Shown here: one piece after another, positions 1 to 12,673 of the stretch
How the letters are laid out: the number at the start of each line of letters is the position of its first letter
How positions within the stretch are numbered: the first letter of the stretch is position 1
Assembly: GCF_014905175.1 (NCBI RefSeq)
Contig: NC_057790.1
Location: 1,612,001-1,676,000, forward strand
DNA: 64,000 nucleotides
Direction of reading: 5' to 3'
From: Aphidius gifuensis
Lineage: Eukaryota; Arthropoda; Insecta; Hymenoptera; Braconidae
Translations under genes and position numbers: made by a program
The notes under the pieces: generated by a model
Told to the model about the DNA's origin: nothing
Seen by the model: the letters and a program-made list of their open reading frames with translations, nothing else
Database searches by the model: none

Positions 1-2254
1 ATTTTCCATCATTTACATTGCCACTTAGAATTAATTTTATTGGATGTGATAATGTATTGAATCCAGCAATATTTAAAGTTGGTGATGATCTACAACAGGA
101 TATGCTGACACTACAAATGGTCAGAATAATGGATAAGCTATGGTTAAAAGAAGGTCTTGATTTAAAAATGGTGACATTTGGATGTGTACCAACTGGTTAT
201 AAACGTGGTATTATTGAAATGGTTACAAATGCTGAAACATTGAGAAAAATACAAGTTGAATTTGGTCTAACTGGATCATTTAAAGATCGTCCAATTGCTG
301 AATGGCTTGCCAAACATAATCCATCAGAACTTGAATATGAACGAGCTGTTGAAAATTTTACAGCATCATGTGCTGGCTATTCTGTTGTCACATATATTCT
401 TGGTATTTGTGACAGACATAATGACAATATTATGCTCAAAACTTCTGGTCATTTATTTCATATTGATTTTGGTAAATTTCTTGGTGATGCTCAAATGTTT
501 GGAAATTTTAAAAGGTAATTTATTTTTTTTTTATTTCTTGTCTTAATTGATATTTATAAATATATATTTTTTTATTATGTTAGGGATCGAACTGCATTTG
601 TGTTGACATCAGATATGGCATATGTAATTAATGGTGGTGATAAACCATCAGAAAAATTTCATAATTTTGTTGATCTTTGTTGTCAAGCATTTAATATTGT
701 ACGAAAACATGGAAACTTGATACTTCATCTATTTGGATTGGTAAGAAAATAAATTTTTTTTATATAAAATTTCACAACGGAATTGAACATCCTGTTTTTG
801 TTCTTTTTATCTCAATTAATTATATTTTATCAGCATCATACTGTGGTATATATTTATAAATTTTATCTAGCATATAAAAAAAAATCATTTAGATGTTATT
901 TAAAATTAACAATGAAAACACAGTGATTTGTTTTGAAAAAACGTTTATTAAATATGAGTGAAAATAAATCTTCACAGATGACATCATCAGGAATACCAGG
1001 TGTAACAATGGATGCTGTTAATTACGTACAAAAAGCACTGTTACCTGGACAAACTAATCCAGAAGCAGCAGCAACATTTGCCAGGATGATTGAGGCATCT
1101 TTGAAGAGTTGGTTTACACAGTTTAATTTTTTTTTACATAATTTAGCACAGCTACGTTTTAGTGGTGAACACAATGATGGAGAACTTTTATCATTTATTC
1201 CAAAAACATATACGTAAGTTGTTCTCTTTTTTTTAATTATTAATTAATTTTAAATAATCAAGTTTTATTTATTTAATTTTAATTTGTAGAATGCAACAGG
1301 AAGGACAGCTAAAAAGTGTTCAAGTTCATGGATATCAAAAACGTTATGATCCAGAAAAATACTACATGTATATTCTTCGTATACAAAGAAAAAATCAACC
1401 AGATCCATCCTATCTATTTCGTTCGTACAAAGAATTTTGTGAATTTTATCAAAAACTATGTATTCATTTTCCACTTGCAAAAGTTGCCAGGTATATAAAT
1501 ATAATAAAAAAAATAATTTATATTGATTATTTCGTTCATATTTAACTAATTTATTTATTATTGTTTCAAGTTTGTCAAGTGGAATGAGTGTTGGACGATC
1601 AAATATAAAACAAGTTGCTGATAAAAGACGAGCTGATATTGAAAAATTTTTAGTTAGTTTATTTAAAATGGCAGCAGAAATATCACAAAGTGATCTTGTT
1701 TATACATTTTTTCATCCTTTATTGAGAGATCAACAAAATGCTGATATTCATTTGCGAAAAGTTAAAGGTATGAATTACAAATTAAATATTTTAATATTAT
1801 AAATAATTAACTTGTTGTTTTAATATTAATAGTTGGAAATTGGTGGGCTGAAAAAAAAATAAGAGATAATGTACATTGTGGTCAAGTGAAATTATCACTT
1901 CATTATACACGTGGGACATTGTCAGTGATGATTCATCATGCAAGAGGTTTGCCAAAAGTTGCCAATGCCCAAGAACCAAATACATATGTTAAGGTATATT
2001 TAAAACCAGATCCAACAAAAGCAACAAAACGTAAAACAAAAGTTGTTAAAAAAAATTGTCATCCATCATTTATGGAAATGTTGGAATACAGAATGCCACT
2101 TGATGTTGTTAAAGAACGTACACTCGAGGCAACAATTTGGAATCATGATACTCTTCAGGAAAATGAATTTCTTGGTGGTATACGTTTACCACTTTGTCAT
2201 TTTGATTTAAACAATGAAACAATTGAATGGTTTTCATTTGGAAATATTCGATAA
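1..2254 (+). CDS. Pi3K68D: Class II phosphatidylinositol 3-kinase, C-terminal part
   Basis: This is a lipid kinase that phosphorylates the 3-position of phosphoinositides on endosomal and plasma membranes. The 5' part lies outside the window. I see six exons: 1-514, 584-740, 978-1213, 1290-1490, 1571-1767 and 1833-2254 (TAA). All have GT-AG borders and matching phases. In order they encode the kinase N-lobe with a KVGDDLQQD phosphate-binding segment, the catalytic loop (ICDRHNDNI), the activation loop (HIDFGKFLG), a PX domain (about 1290-1767, with RSYKEF and a proline-containing loop) and a terminal C2 domain (1833-2254). The order kinase-PX-C2 is diagnostic of class II PI3K; classes I and III lack the PX-C2 tail. 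Insects normally have one class II gene, Pi3K68D. The first two bases are a partial codon. The gene converges on CHMP3. Confidence 0.95.
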
Positions 2255-3621
2255 GATCATTTTTACAATTTGCACAAATTTTATAATATATTAACACTTT
2301 TTTTTTTTTTAATCTCATCGATGGAATGTCGAGTAACGTTTAGAGATAAACCAGTAAGTATAATTAATTATAATTATACCGTACTTGTCTACTCATATAT
2401 AATTTTAAAAAAAATATCAGCTAATCACCAATTAATTAATTAATTTTGTTTTTTAATGTATTTAATTCTTTATGAATTTTTTAAAACTATTAATCAATTT
2501 TTTTCTTTTTTTTTAACTATTGATGAATAAGAAATTTTAAAAAATATTTTTTAAGTTTTTAACAATTTTATTGTATACAAGCAGCATTATTTGCAAATTT
2601 TAAAAGTCAAATCTAGTATTGAAAAACAAAGAAATAATAAAAAAATAAAAATCATGTTTTAAGAAAAATTTTTGAGTAATAAATTAAATTTTTTTTTTTT
2701 AAACGATTGAAATATAAAATTGTGATAAATATTTATACGTAATTTTTACAATATTTTGCCAGGCTTGTACATAAATATAATTTGGAATTTTTAAAGAAAA
2801 AAAAATCAATTTTTACAACGAAATATTAATTTATTTCTATTTTATCAAATGATAATAATTTCTTGTACTTTTTGCCTGAATAATTTTGCTTAAAATTAAT
2901 TATTGTTTTATTATTTTGATTATCAAAGATTAATAAATATTAAGTGGTTTTTAAAAAAAATTTTTTACTATTATAAAAGATGAAGAAAAAAAAAATATAC
3001 AAGTCGCGATTAATAGTCAAGAGTAATAAATAAATAAAATTAACATTTTTTAAAATTTAAAATGAAGAATAAATGTTAAAATAAACTTCAAATATTTTAT
3101 GAAGTAAGCGTGTTTGTTAACTAAAATTTTATAAAATAAATAAATAGATAAAAATATTCAACTAAATCAAAAACTTGTTTATTTATAATTAAAAATATTT
3201 TTAATACTAACAAAGAAAAAAAATCATAGGTAACATAAATCGACTGAAAGAATAATTATTTTACATTGAAAAGAAAAGAAAAAAAATAATTTATTTCCAT
3301 AGAATTTTATATATTAATATTTTTACAATAGATAATTATTTTTATTTGTTTTTTATAAGAGACTATTTAGTACTTTTATTCAATGTTTAAAACAAAAAGA
3401 AAATTGACTGAAATAAATTTTCTCGACGTGCAAAATATACAATAATCAAAAGAAAAACTAAACACCAATTTAATTAACATGTTTTTGTTTAATATACATG
3501 GTGCAAATTAAGTGCACACAATTTATAATATAACAATATATATTTTTTATTTCGTTGGTATGTAATTAATAAAAAGAAAAAAAAAAAAATACTGAACAAA
3601 AAAATAAAATAAAATGATAAA
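2255..3621. other. Convergent 3' region between PI3K-C2 and CHMP3
   Basis: About 1.4 kb of very AT-rich DNA between two stop codons that face each other. It should hold both 3' UTRs. AATAAA-like hexamers occur on both strands (for example near 2932 on + and near 3546 on -). I see no coding potential, RNA gene or repeat beyond A/T homopolymers. Confidence 0.6.
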
Positions 3622-4357
3622 TTAACTTCTTAAACTTTGCAATCGATTTCTCATGTCTTCAAGTTCAGTATCATCAGCTTCTGGTTCAGTATTTTTGGTG
3701 CTTAATGAACCAGGTGTTTCCATGACAACAGCTGGTGCTGTACCAAGTTGTCCAGCAGTTAATTCCCAAAGTATTTTATCAACTTCTTCATCAGCTTCAT
3801 CTTCCATTTCTTCAGAATCTTCCATGACATCCATTGTTTCATCAAGCATCTCTTCAATTATACCAGCTTTCATCATTTCTTTTGATAATTCTCTCATTGT
3901 TGCAGCAACTTCTGGTACTTTAATAAGTGATTGCATTGCTTGCATTACCTCAGTTGATTTTGATAATGATCCAGCAACTCTTATTGTTGCTAATTGATTT
4001 TTCATTTGTAATGATACAGAATTTAAATGTGCTTTTGATGTATGAATTTTATTACATGCTTTTCTTGCTCTTATAACTTCTTTTGCTAATATTTTACATA
4101 CATCTTTATCACCTTTTTTAGCTGCATCTTTTAATGAACGTTTTACTTTTTCTTCTTCTCTTTGAATTGCTCTAACTTGTCTGTCCAATTGATAACCCTC
4201 TTTTCTTAATTTGTGAGACCATTCTTGTACCTAATGATAATTAATTATTCATTTAAAAAAAAACAATAACAAGTTGCAAATTTTATTGATCATGTTGACT
4301 ACTAACCTGATCCTTTGGATTTTTTTCAGGTGATTTACCGAATAAACCCATAATCAT
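3622..4357 (-). CDS. CHMP3: ESCRT-III subunit CHMP3 (Vps24)
   Basis: An ESCRT-III filament subunit that works with CHMP2 in endosomal sorting, cytokinetic abscission and membrane repair. There are two coding exons: 4357-4307 and 4230-3622 (TAA). The protein starts MIMGLFGKSP; the second Met (4351) matches the conserved MGLFGK start of the family, so translation may begin at either of two in-frame ATGs six bases apart. It has a basic N-terminal helical core (RQVRAIQREEEKVKRS), a conserved core helix (NQLATIRVAGSL), an acidic C-terminal part and a C-terminal MIM-like helix ending MRNRLQSLRS, as expected for binding to VPS4 MIT domains. The length of about 206 residues is normal. The gene is divergent from Csp. 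Confidence 0.97.
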
Positions 4358-5195
4358 GATATCATAAATTTACAAATGAAAAAAAAATTTATCAACACAA
4401 TAATAAAAATATAAACATGAATCACCTTTTATTTATTCAGTTAAACAAACGTCAATAATAATTCGAGTTATATATTTAATATTTGTTTAATTATTCTTCG
4501 ATGATTACAAAAAAATTTAAAAACATTTGAAAGAAGAAGAGAAAAAATTAGAATGTTATTATGAATTTATATTACACCAAAAAAAAATAATAATATCTGT
4601 CATAATTATTGTATCGATGACGACAGATTTTACTTTATTTTTAGCTCTCTGTTTATCTGATTGGTATCTTTTTTTTTTTTTTATTATTATCATTTATCAC
4701 TGCCATATTGAATTAAGGCTCTTTTCCATCACGAAATTTCTTTTTAATTTTTAAATTTTCTTTAAATTTTATTAAAAAGAACTCTAATTTTAATCATTTT
4801 ATTTAACATTTAATTACTCAAATTATTAACATTACATTACTCTTTATTTTCATGTAATTAATTAATATTTTTTTTATCACTAATAAAAGTCTTAAATGTA
4901 ACTAGATTTTAATTTTTACATCACGTGACTTTTTAAAAATGAAAATTGATGAAAATTGTGGAAAATTGCATTTAAAAAAAAAAAAACAAAGCCAATACCT
5001 TAATGAATTATTGACTTTCTTTTGATTATAAAATGCCGATAAAATATTTTAATAATTGTAAAATTAATTATAAACATTTCTAGTTGATTAATAAATTAAT
5101 TTTTTCATTTAGTAATTCAAAAATAATGTAGAAATTCATCGAAATTCGAAACCATATAAATATTAATATCGATTGGGTAGCTTTTTCTAGCAGCA

Positions 5196-5359
5196 GCACC
5201 CGTATTCACATGGCAAATTTTATACAATTTAGGGCTTTTTTTTGCCACTGATGGCGCTTATAAAATTTTTTTTATATAGATTTTACATATAAAAGCTCCA
5301 CAAGCGCCACCGGTGGATGAAAAAAGCCCTAAATTGTAATGCCCTGTGAATACGGGTGC
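5196..5359. mobile_element. Fold-back (MITE-like) inverted-repeat element
   Basis: The left arm starts GCACCCGTATTCACA and the right arm ends TGTGAATACGGGTGC. Matching inner segments continue through AATTTAGGGCTTTTTT and TGGCGCTT, so almost the whole 164-bp element can fold on itself with a short AT loop near 5262-5300. AGCA occurs on both outer flanks and could be a short target-site duplication. No coding sequence is present. A non-autonomous DNA transposon remnant is the best explanation, but the family is not identified. Confidence 0.7.
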
Positions 5360-5389
5360 AGCAGCGGTTTCTACAAACGCCATTGTACA

Positions 5390-5397
5390 TGACGTCA
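5390..5397. promoter_or_regulatory. Consensus CRE (TGACGTCA) upstream of Csp
   Basis: A full palindromic cAMP response element lies about 320 bp upstream of the Csp ATG. CREB/ATF-family bZIP proteins bind this site. An 8-bp match containing four G/C bases is unlikely by chance in such AT-rich DNA, but function is inferred. Confidence 0.4.
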
Positions 5398-5715
5398 ATT
5401 TACATCAATGATAGTGTACATGTTAAATTAATATAATTGTATATGTTTTGTTAAAAAAGTATGGGTGTTTAAGGTTGAACTGTCCTTGCTTTTTTTGATA
5501 TTTGCTGTTCGCCACCTGAATAACCGTTCGATAATATTTAACTATCGCGTAGTGAATTTGTCATTGTGTATTTGTTTAGTGTTTAACCATAAAAACATTT
5601 ATCATCATCAAAAATCTAACATATTTAGTGCTAAATAAATAAATATTCAATTTGTTAATTTATTTATAACAAGTATATATTTTTATTAAAACAATTTAAT
5701 CAACTTTTTAACACC

Positions 5716-8700
5716 ATGGATCGGCGAAAATTGTCGTAAGTATTCGCATTGCATTAATGGGCGTTATCATTTATTGATCGTTTTAATATATTATATATTT
5801 TTTAAAAATAAATTAAAATTTTATTTTTGGAGTGTTTTATGCAGCACAATGTACTGATGTTTAATTGATTTTGTTTGTGCTGTTTTATTTTACAGTGTAA
5901 CCATTTTGTTGTTCAATTTTTTTCATAGGTTAAACATCATCTAGCTTTAAAATTTATTGTAATATTTTTATTATTATTTATTGTGAAATATTATTTATAT
6001 GTATACATTCACTTTTATTTAAATGTTATTTTTAAAATGACAATTTAATTTTGATATTATTTTTTTTTTGTTAAATGCTACTGTATATTTTTTATCATTT
6101 TTATTTATTTTTTTTTTTTATGGTTTTATTGATAAGAAGTATAAATGACTTATTCTTGGGTTTTAAATATCAATACATTTATTTTATATTTTCTAAAACT
6201 ATTAAAAATTATCAACAATATTTTTTTTATTTTATTTTTTTATGTTTTTGAGTTGTAGCTTATCTAGCACAAATATGTTGAGAAATTTTTTTTGTTATTT
6301 TTAAAACAAGTTATGATTTAACAAAGTTACATGTTTGTCAATAAAAAAATATTATTTTTGGTATTTACAGAACTTCAGGAGATTCCTTGTATCAAACATT
6401 GGAAATTCCAAAAACAGCAACACCTGAAGAAATCAAAAAAACATATAGAAAATTAGCATTAAAATATCATCCAGATAAAAATCCAAATAATCCAGATGCA
6501 TCAGAAAAGGTAGCTATAAAATTAAACTAAAAATAACAATAAAATTTACTATCAACTTGGTAATTTAATAACAAAAATATTTTAACTAGAAAAACCATTA
6601 AATTACCGTGTGAAATAATTTTTTAATCAAACATGATTACATTATTTCGAATGCCAAATGCATAATTGAGATAATTTAAAAAATAAAAATTAGTCATTCC
6701 TAATTAAATCCTTATCACAATATTTTTTTTAAGTACAAAAATACAGCCAAGTAGATAAGAAAGACATAAATATTAATCATAACTCTTTGTTAATTGTCTT
6801 AAATTAAAAAAAATATATATATTTAATTATTAATTTTTTAGTTCAAGGATATAAATCGTGCACATGGAATATTGACTGATTTAACAAAAAGAAATATCTA
6901 TGATAATTATGGATCACTTGGTCTATATGTTGCTGAACAATTTGGTGAAGAAAATGTTAATGCATACTTTGTCGTTACATCTGGCTGGTGCAAGGTAATA
7001 AATAATTATTCATAATAAATATAAAAATAATATAAATAAACAAGTATTAATATTATTATAAATATTATTATTTCAGGCGCTGTTTTGTCTTTGTGGTATA
7101 TTAACCGGTTGCTACTTCTGTTGCTGTTTATGTTGTTGTTGCAATTGCTGTTGTGGAAAATGTAAACCAACACCACCAGAAGACAGTGGAGTCTATCACA
7201 ATTTACAGGTATCAAATTATTGATTTATTTTTTATAATATCAAGTATATAACTAGTGATCCAAAGATAATAATCGGTGCATAAATTATATTTAAATTTAA
7301 ATATTTGTAAGCTCACTGATTAAATTCGTAGGAATGCGATGCGTGATAAATATTTGATAATAATTTTATAACAAAATGAAGAGAGTGGTGCTTTGATAAA
7401 CGGTAAAATTATTTATTTATTTAAAATTACATCTACACTGTTTTATTAATTAAGAGACAATCTGCTCGGTTGCATGTATTTGCTTTAACTTATCTTTATG
7501 ACTTTTTCATACAAACATTAAATACAAAAATTCATGATATTTTAAAACATCAAGAAAACAAGACAGTTAACAATCAAATATAAAAAATAATATTTATAAA
7601 AACAAGGTATGTGACATGAAGCTTGAATACTATCGCTTTGTACATGCTCTATTGTTTTATGTTAAATTTAAAAAAACAAACATAAATATAGAAACATGAC
7701 AAGTGTTATCATGATGTGACGATTAATTAACAATCATCAAGGTTTTATTAATTTAATTTAATTTATAATTGATTTTTTTATTTTTCAATTGAGATAATAA
7801 TTTAAAAATTTATTTAAACAAGTTATTTGGTAAGTAACTTATATTAACCTGATGGTGTTATTGTTGTGCTTTAATTTTTTATTTAATTAAATCCAATTAT
7901 TTATGCAATGATAATAAAAATATTTTAAGGTAAAAAAATTCAAAATTGCTGTGACAGATTAGTATGAAAATTTATATTTTAGTTATTAGAATTTTTTAAG
8001 ATTTTAATGATAATTTAGTTGTAGATAATAGACAAGTTTTTCATTAACACAATGAACATTTTTTTTCACTTGATAATAGCTCCAAGCACAAATTTTCATA
8101 GCAAGTAGTATTTAATGTTGAAAATTTTATAATTAAAAAATAACAAAACAAGTTTAGCATGATTATTTTAGTCACGCTTTATGTAATGAACATGTAAAAA
8201 AAAAAAATTGTTATATTGTTCAGTTATTATTTATTACATGTTAATTTTAAACTCATCATCTTCATAAACATATTCATTAAAAATTTTTTTATTCCAACGA
8301 AAAATCAGTGAGTTACACAAAAGCTTTCGTAATAAAATTTTTTCTCATATTTTATTTCAATGATAATTAAAATATAATTTTTAATTTTGTTATTTTAATT
8401 TAAATCAATTTAAAAATATAATTTTTTGATCTTTGAATCACTAATAATTGTAGATGACATTGTCAATTTTGCTTTGCACCATGTATTTTTCACAAAGATA
8501 AATATTATGAAAAAAAAATATGACAAAGTCTCTTGCAACAAGAATCATTTCTTAGCATTTTGGTTTTGTGTTGTATGATAACAGGGTCAAAATCCAGGTG
8601 ATATAGCTGGTCAATCCCGAGGTTTCAACAAGGTATGCATATCATCAGCGTGTTTTTTTTTTATCTATTAAAATCATTATCATAATTTATACTCAAACAT

Positions 8701-10910
8701 TTTAATTATACCGCATGACTAGAATTATTATTTGAAAAAAAAAAAAACAATCAATTAGCATGCAGATTAAATGAATGCACTGCTTTTGAATTATTTATTT
8801 TTAATATTAAAATAATTTTTTAAAAGTATCTTTTAATGTATCCTTTGTTCAATTAGAATTTTTTTCTAGTAATTTATTTTATGCTTTTTTAAATAATTCT
8901 CATTGCACTTTATTTTTTTTTCATTTTAATATTAAAGTTTTGACATTTACGGCACATCGGTATTATGAAATTAAACTTGTTTACCCAGTAACTTTAACTA
9001 TTAAATTATTCAGAGCGTGAATTTATTGAATTATTAATAACTGAATAGTCTTGGTGTTTATTAATCACTCAAGGAAACATCAGATTATCTTTGAATTATT
9101 TATTAACAAAGACTCATATTTATTTTTTTATTTATTTTTTTGTAATATTTCAATAAAAAAAAACTGCACCATACTCTCTACATTTTGAAAATCACATTGA
9201 TATAAAAAAAACTATTTAAAAATCAATATTTCGAATTCCTAATTCTATCGCGAAAAATTTCGATTTTTCCCCGAAATAAAATTATAAATAAAAATTCTTT
9301 TTAAATATTATAAAACAATATCAATTTTAAAAAAAAATAATAAATAAAAATTGGATCATACGTGTTGAAAAAATAACTGATTATATTTTGATAATAAAAA
9401 AATTTTTATTATTCAGAACAAAAGGTGAATAAGTACGGTTTAAATTGGCACTTGAAACACTGTTATAATTTGTAGGTCACAAAAATAGATTAGGCATGAT
9501 CAAAAGTGAAAAAAAAAAAAAAAAAAGAAACCAAACTATGAGCAGTTACTGTTTGAAGATTTTTTGTTTCTAATGCAGGAGGATGAAAGTGAGGATGATG
9601 CTGTAACAAGTCAACCAGCAAGTAGTGCAACTGTTGGAGCTGGAGCAAACACAGTATTTGCAATGCCACCACCATCATCAGCCAATGAAAGTACAAATCT
9701 TAATAGCGGTGGTGAACGTCCAGATTATACAGCGAGTAGGTCTAATAATTAATAAATATAATTATTAACAAAACACCTTATTATTTTCATTATCAATGTC
9801 ATCAATGTTTTATCATTTTTTTTTCATATTTTTGTAGTTAAGATTCAGTAAATTAACTTCCATATACAAGAAACATTTAATTACTGTTTCCATTGTCTCG
9901 GAGAGTATGAAGATGGTCCAATAATTATTTTTTTAATTTTACTTTGTTTACAAAGAATCAGTGTATTCAATATAAATATGGGCTTTCTTAAAGTAATAAA
10001 TAATAGCCACTAAAGACTGCCAACAACATTAACCAAAAATGGTGCATGATTTTGTATGCAAATGAGCTGGATATTATTATAACTTTTTTTTTTTTTTTTA
10101 CAATTTTTCCAAGCCATGCTCTTGACATCATCGACATTATATTATTGTTTCTATCAAACTGCTTTTTTTTAAATTTCTTTTTGTTCTATTTTTGTCAAAG
10201 ACAAACAATTGTGAATTTAAAAAATAATTACAGTTCATTTTTTTTCTTTTCTTTTATTATTAATTTATCATTGAATTAAATAACAAAAATTATTGTTAAT
10301 GCATCCAATCACTTATCAAGTATTTAAATAACTGAATAACAAAGTTTTTCAGTTTATTTAATTCAAAAATATTTATTGTAATATTATTATTATTAATATT
10401 ATTTTTATATTATTTTTAATTTTGTCAGTGTGTTTGCTATTTTTGTTTTTTTCCTCTCATATTTGTATTTTTTTAATTATAAATAAAATACCATTAGTAA
10501 TTTGGCATTCTTTTAATTACTATTGAAGAAAAAAATAAATTTAATTTTTACATAGATTAAGATTTTGATAGTTGTTTATCAAAAAGAAAAATAGTTTTTT
10601 TTTTTTTTTTTGTTTCACTTAAACTTTATGTAGTTTTTGAGCAGATGAATTACCTCGATTTTTTTAATTTTTAATTTTCATTTATTTATCATAATTTATA
10701 TCATCATTAATGTGTATCAATAAATTTTTTATTTCTGTGAATATTATGATTTTTAATTGTCTTTATTATTTTGCACGATTGTATTTTTTTTTAATGTAAT
10801 AATTAAAAATTGAGAACGAAGATTAATTGTGTTTGTGGCATTTAGTCACAAATCCTTTTGCAGCTGGAGCAGCTGCTGAGGCTGCTGCTCAAGGTGGAGC
10901 TAAATGGTAA
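5716..10910 (+). CDS. Csp: Cysteine string protein, DnaJ co-chaperone of synaptic vesicles (DNAJC5)
   Basis: Csp is an Hsc70 co-chaperone on synaptic vesicles that protects SNAREs, notably SNAP-25. Seven coding exons join in phase to 237 codons: 5716-5735, 6371-6509, 6842-6994, 7077-7208, 8585-8632, 9579-9735 and 10846-10910 (TAA). The protein starts MDRRKLS, a site resembling the conserved PKA-target serine of the family. The J domain follows with the HPD motif (KYHPDKNPN), then the linker (YDNYGSLGLYVAEQFGEENV). Exon 4 encodes the cysteine string, about 15 Cys in 25 residues, which is the palmitoylated membrane anchor. The C-terminus contains VFAMPPPSS and TNPFAAGAAAE, similar to fly Csp. 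The 48-bp exon 5 keeps the frame whether used or skipped. Exon 6 read through its donor stops at 9752, giving a different C-terminus. Confidence 0.95.
7209..8584 (+). other. Large Csp intron
   Basis: A 1.4 kb AT-rich intron between the cysteine-string exon and the 48-bp exon. I see no recognisable RNA gene or coding sequence in it. The neighbouring Csp introns at 5736-6370, 6510-6841, 8633-9578 and 9736-10845 are likewise AT-rich, with nothing recognisable. Confidence 0.6.
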
Positions 10911-12511
10911 TCATCAGTGTGATCACTTGGACCAGCCCATGTCATTTTATCAAAAGTACTTCAAGTGTGTCTCGTCATAAAATTATAAAAGACACTTGTA
11001 ACGTTTTACAAATAATTACTTGAAGAAATAATTAATGGTACTAAAGTCCAACTGCGTTCCATAATCTAGGCTTAAAAAAACAATATCTGTTACAATTCAG
11101 ACGTACAATAATAACCATTTTAAAATTGGCTATTTATCTTTTCTGTACTGCAAACAATTATTTTTTTTTTTTCGTTCGTTTTTTAATTGATAATTCAATC
11201 ACTTCATTAGCATGTATAATTATTTATTTATTATTTTTTAAACTTGAAACTATCACAAGTAATGATAAAATTTTTATGGAACGCATTTTTTTTTTCAATT
11301 AGTTTATAATTAGCAATATTCCAATAATAAATTCGGTATATTTCCGATTGTAAGATAATTTAATTTGTAATCAATGATCACATAATTAATTTATCTTTTA
11401 ATGAGACAATTTTATTGATATTAATAAATAAATAAACTACAAATGGGTAGTAATTTAAAAGTTTGTTGCCTGATTCCAGTACTTTCTAATTTATTTGTGT
11501 TAAATTTAAAAAATATTATATTGAAAATAATAAACTTGTACACAATTTAAATAATGATATTATTAAAATTAACATTCACTTGGTGATATAATAAACCAGG
11601 CATTTTGTTAATCATAGATAATTTTATGCCTCAAAAAAAAATTGTCATTAATAATATTAGTTTTCCAGGAACAATGTGAGTTCGAGCGTAGTTCAGAAAT
11701 TTATATACAATTATTGTTTTTTCATTGTTCAAAAAATAAAATTAAATAAAAACTATATTTGTTTTTAATTTTATTTATTATACATTATATAAATATATAT
11801 CACGTCGAGTTACTTTGAGACGTTTAATGTTGTATTTATTATAAATAAAAATTAATAAAATAGAATTTAAAGAAAAAATAAAAAATTCACATGTTAACGC
11901 TCAATTGTCCTGGAATAATTTGAAAATGATTGGTTCGTGTGTGGTGAATAAAAATTAATTCTATCCTTGAAAAATATTCCAATTGAATTGAGTCCTCCTT
12001 ATTATAATTATGAAAGACAGTCTATATGTATTTGAAGAAATAAAAATTGGATGTATATCGCCTTTTTCTGAATATCTAATTTAATAAAATGAAAAATAAA
12101 AAATTAAATACATTTTATTGAAGAAATTTTGTTTTATTTTTTTGAACTTATTTCTGTTTAAAAAAAAAGAAAATAAACAAAAATATAGTATATATTATTT
12201 ATTAATGCTAGAAAAAAATATTTGCAAATTGTGTTGGAAATATTTCATACATTTTTATATTCAAAACAAGAAATGAAAACAAAAAAATATTTAACAACTT
12301 TGTAACTTTTAACAACAACATTTAATATAAGTTATAAATAACAGATGACTTTTTTTTTCTTTTTTTTTTTTTTTACGTCTTGTGTAGGTTTTTACTTTGT
12401 TTTAATCATTACATCAACAAATTTACTTTTAACAATTATATTAAATTATTAATTTATATACCAAGAATTACCGAGTTGCATATTTTTTTATATGTGTTGT
12501 CGAGGTTGAAC
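10911..12511. other. Convergent 3' region of Csp and the DUF4803-like gene
   Basis: About 1.6 kb of AT-rich DNA between the stop codons of two converging genes, presumably both 3' UTRs. Several AATAAA hexamers are present on the plus strand. A short hairpin (CAAGTG..TCT / AGACACTTG) lies at 10962-10998. No coding sequence is seen. Confidence 0.55.
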
Positions 12512-12531
12512 TCAATCATCATCGTCATCAC

Positions 12532-12613
<82 letters not shown>

Positions 12614-12637
12614 GTCATCATTATCATCATCATCATT

Positions 12638-12673
<36 letters not shown>

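Larger units (their letters stand above)
4358..5715. promoter_or_regulatory. Bidirectional upstream region of CHMP3 and Csp
   Basis: About 1.36 kb separates the divergent start codons of CHMP3 (-) and Csp (+). It contains the fold-back element at 5196-5359 and a perfect TGACGTCA at 5390-5397. The block from about 5475 to 5600 is less AT-rich than its surroundings and is a likely site of the Csp first exon and 5' UTR. I cannot fix transcription starts from sequence alone. Confidence 0.55.

Noticed and set aside
3653..3997. Ser-rich plus-strand frame over CHMP3
   Set aside because: It is antisense to the acidic C-terminal part of CHMP3 and arises from Glu/Asp codons.
7006..7215. Minus-strand Asn/Ile-rich frame over the Csp cysteine-string exon
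   Set aside because: It is antisense to the TGT/TGC codons of the cysteine string.
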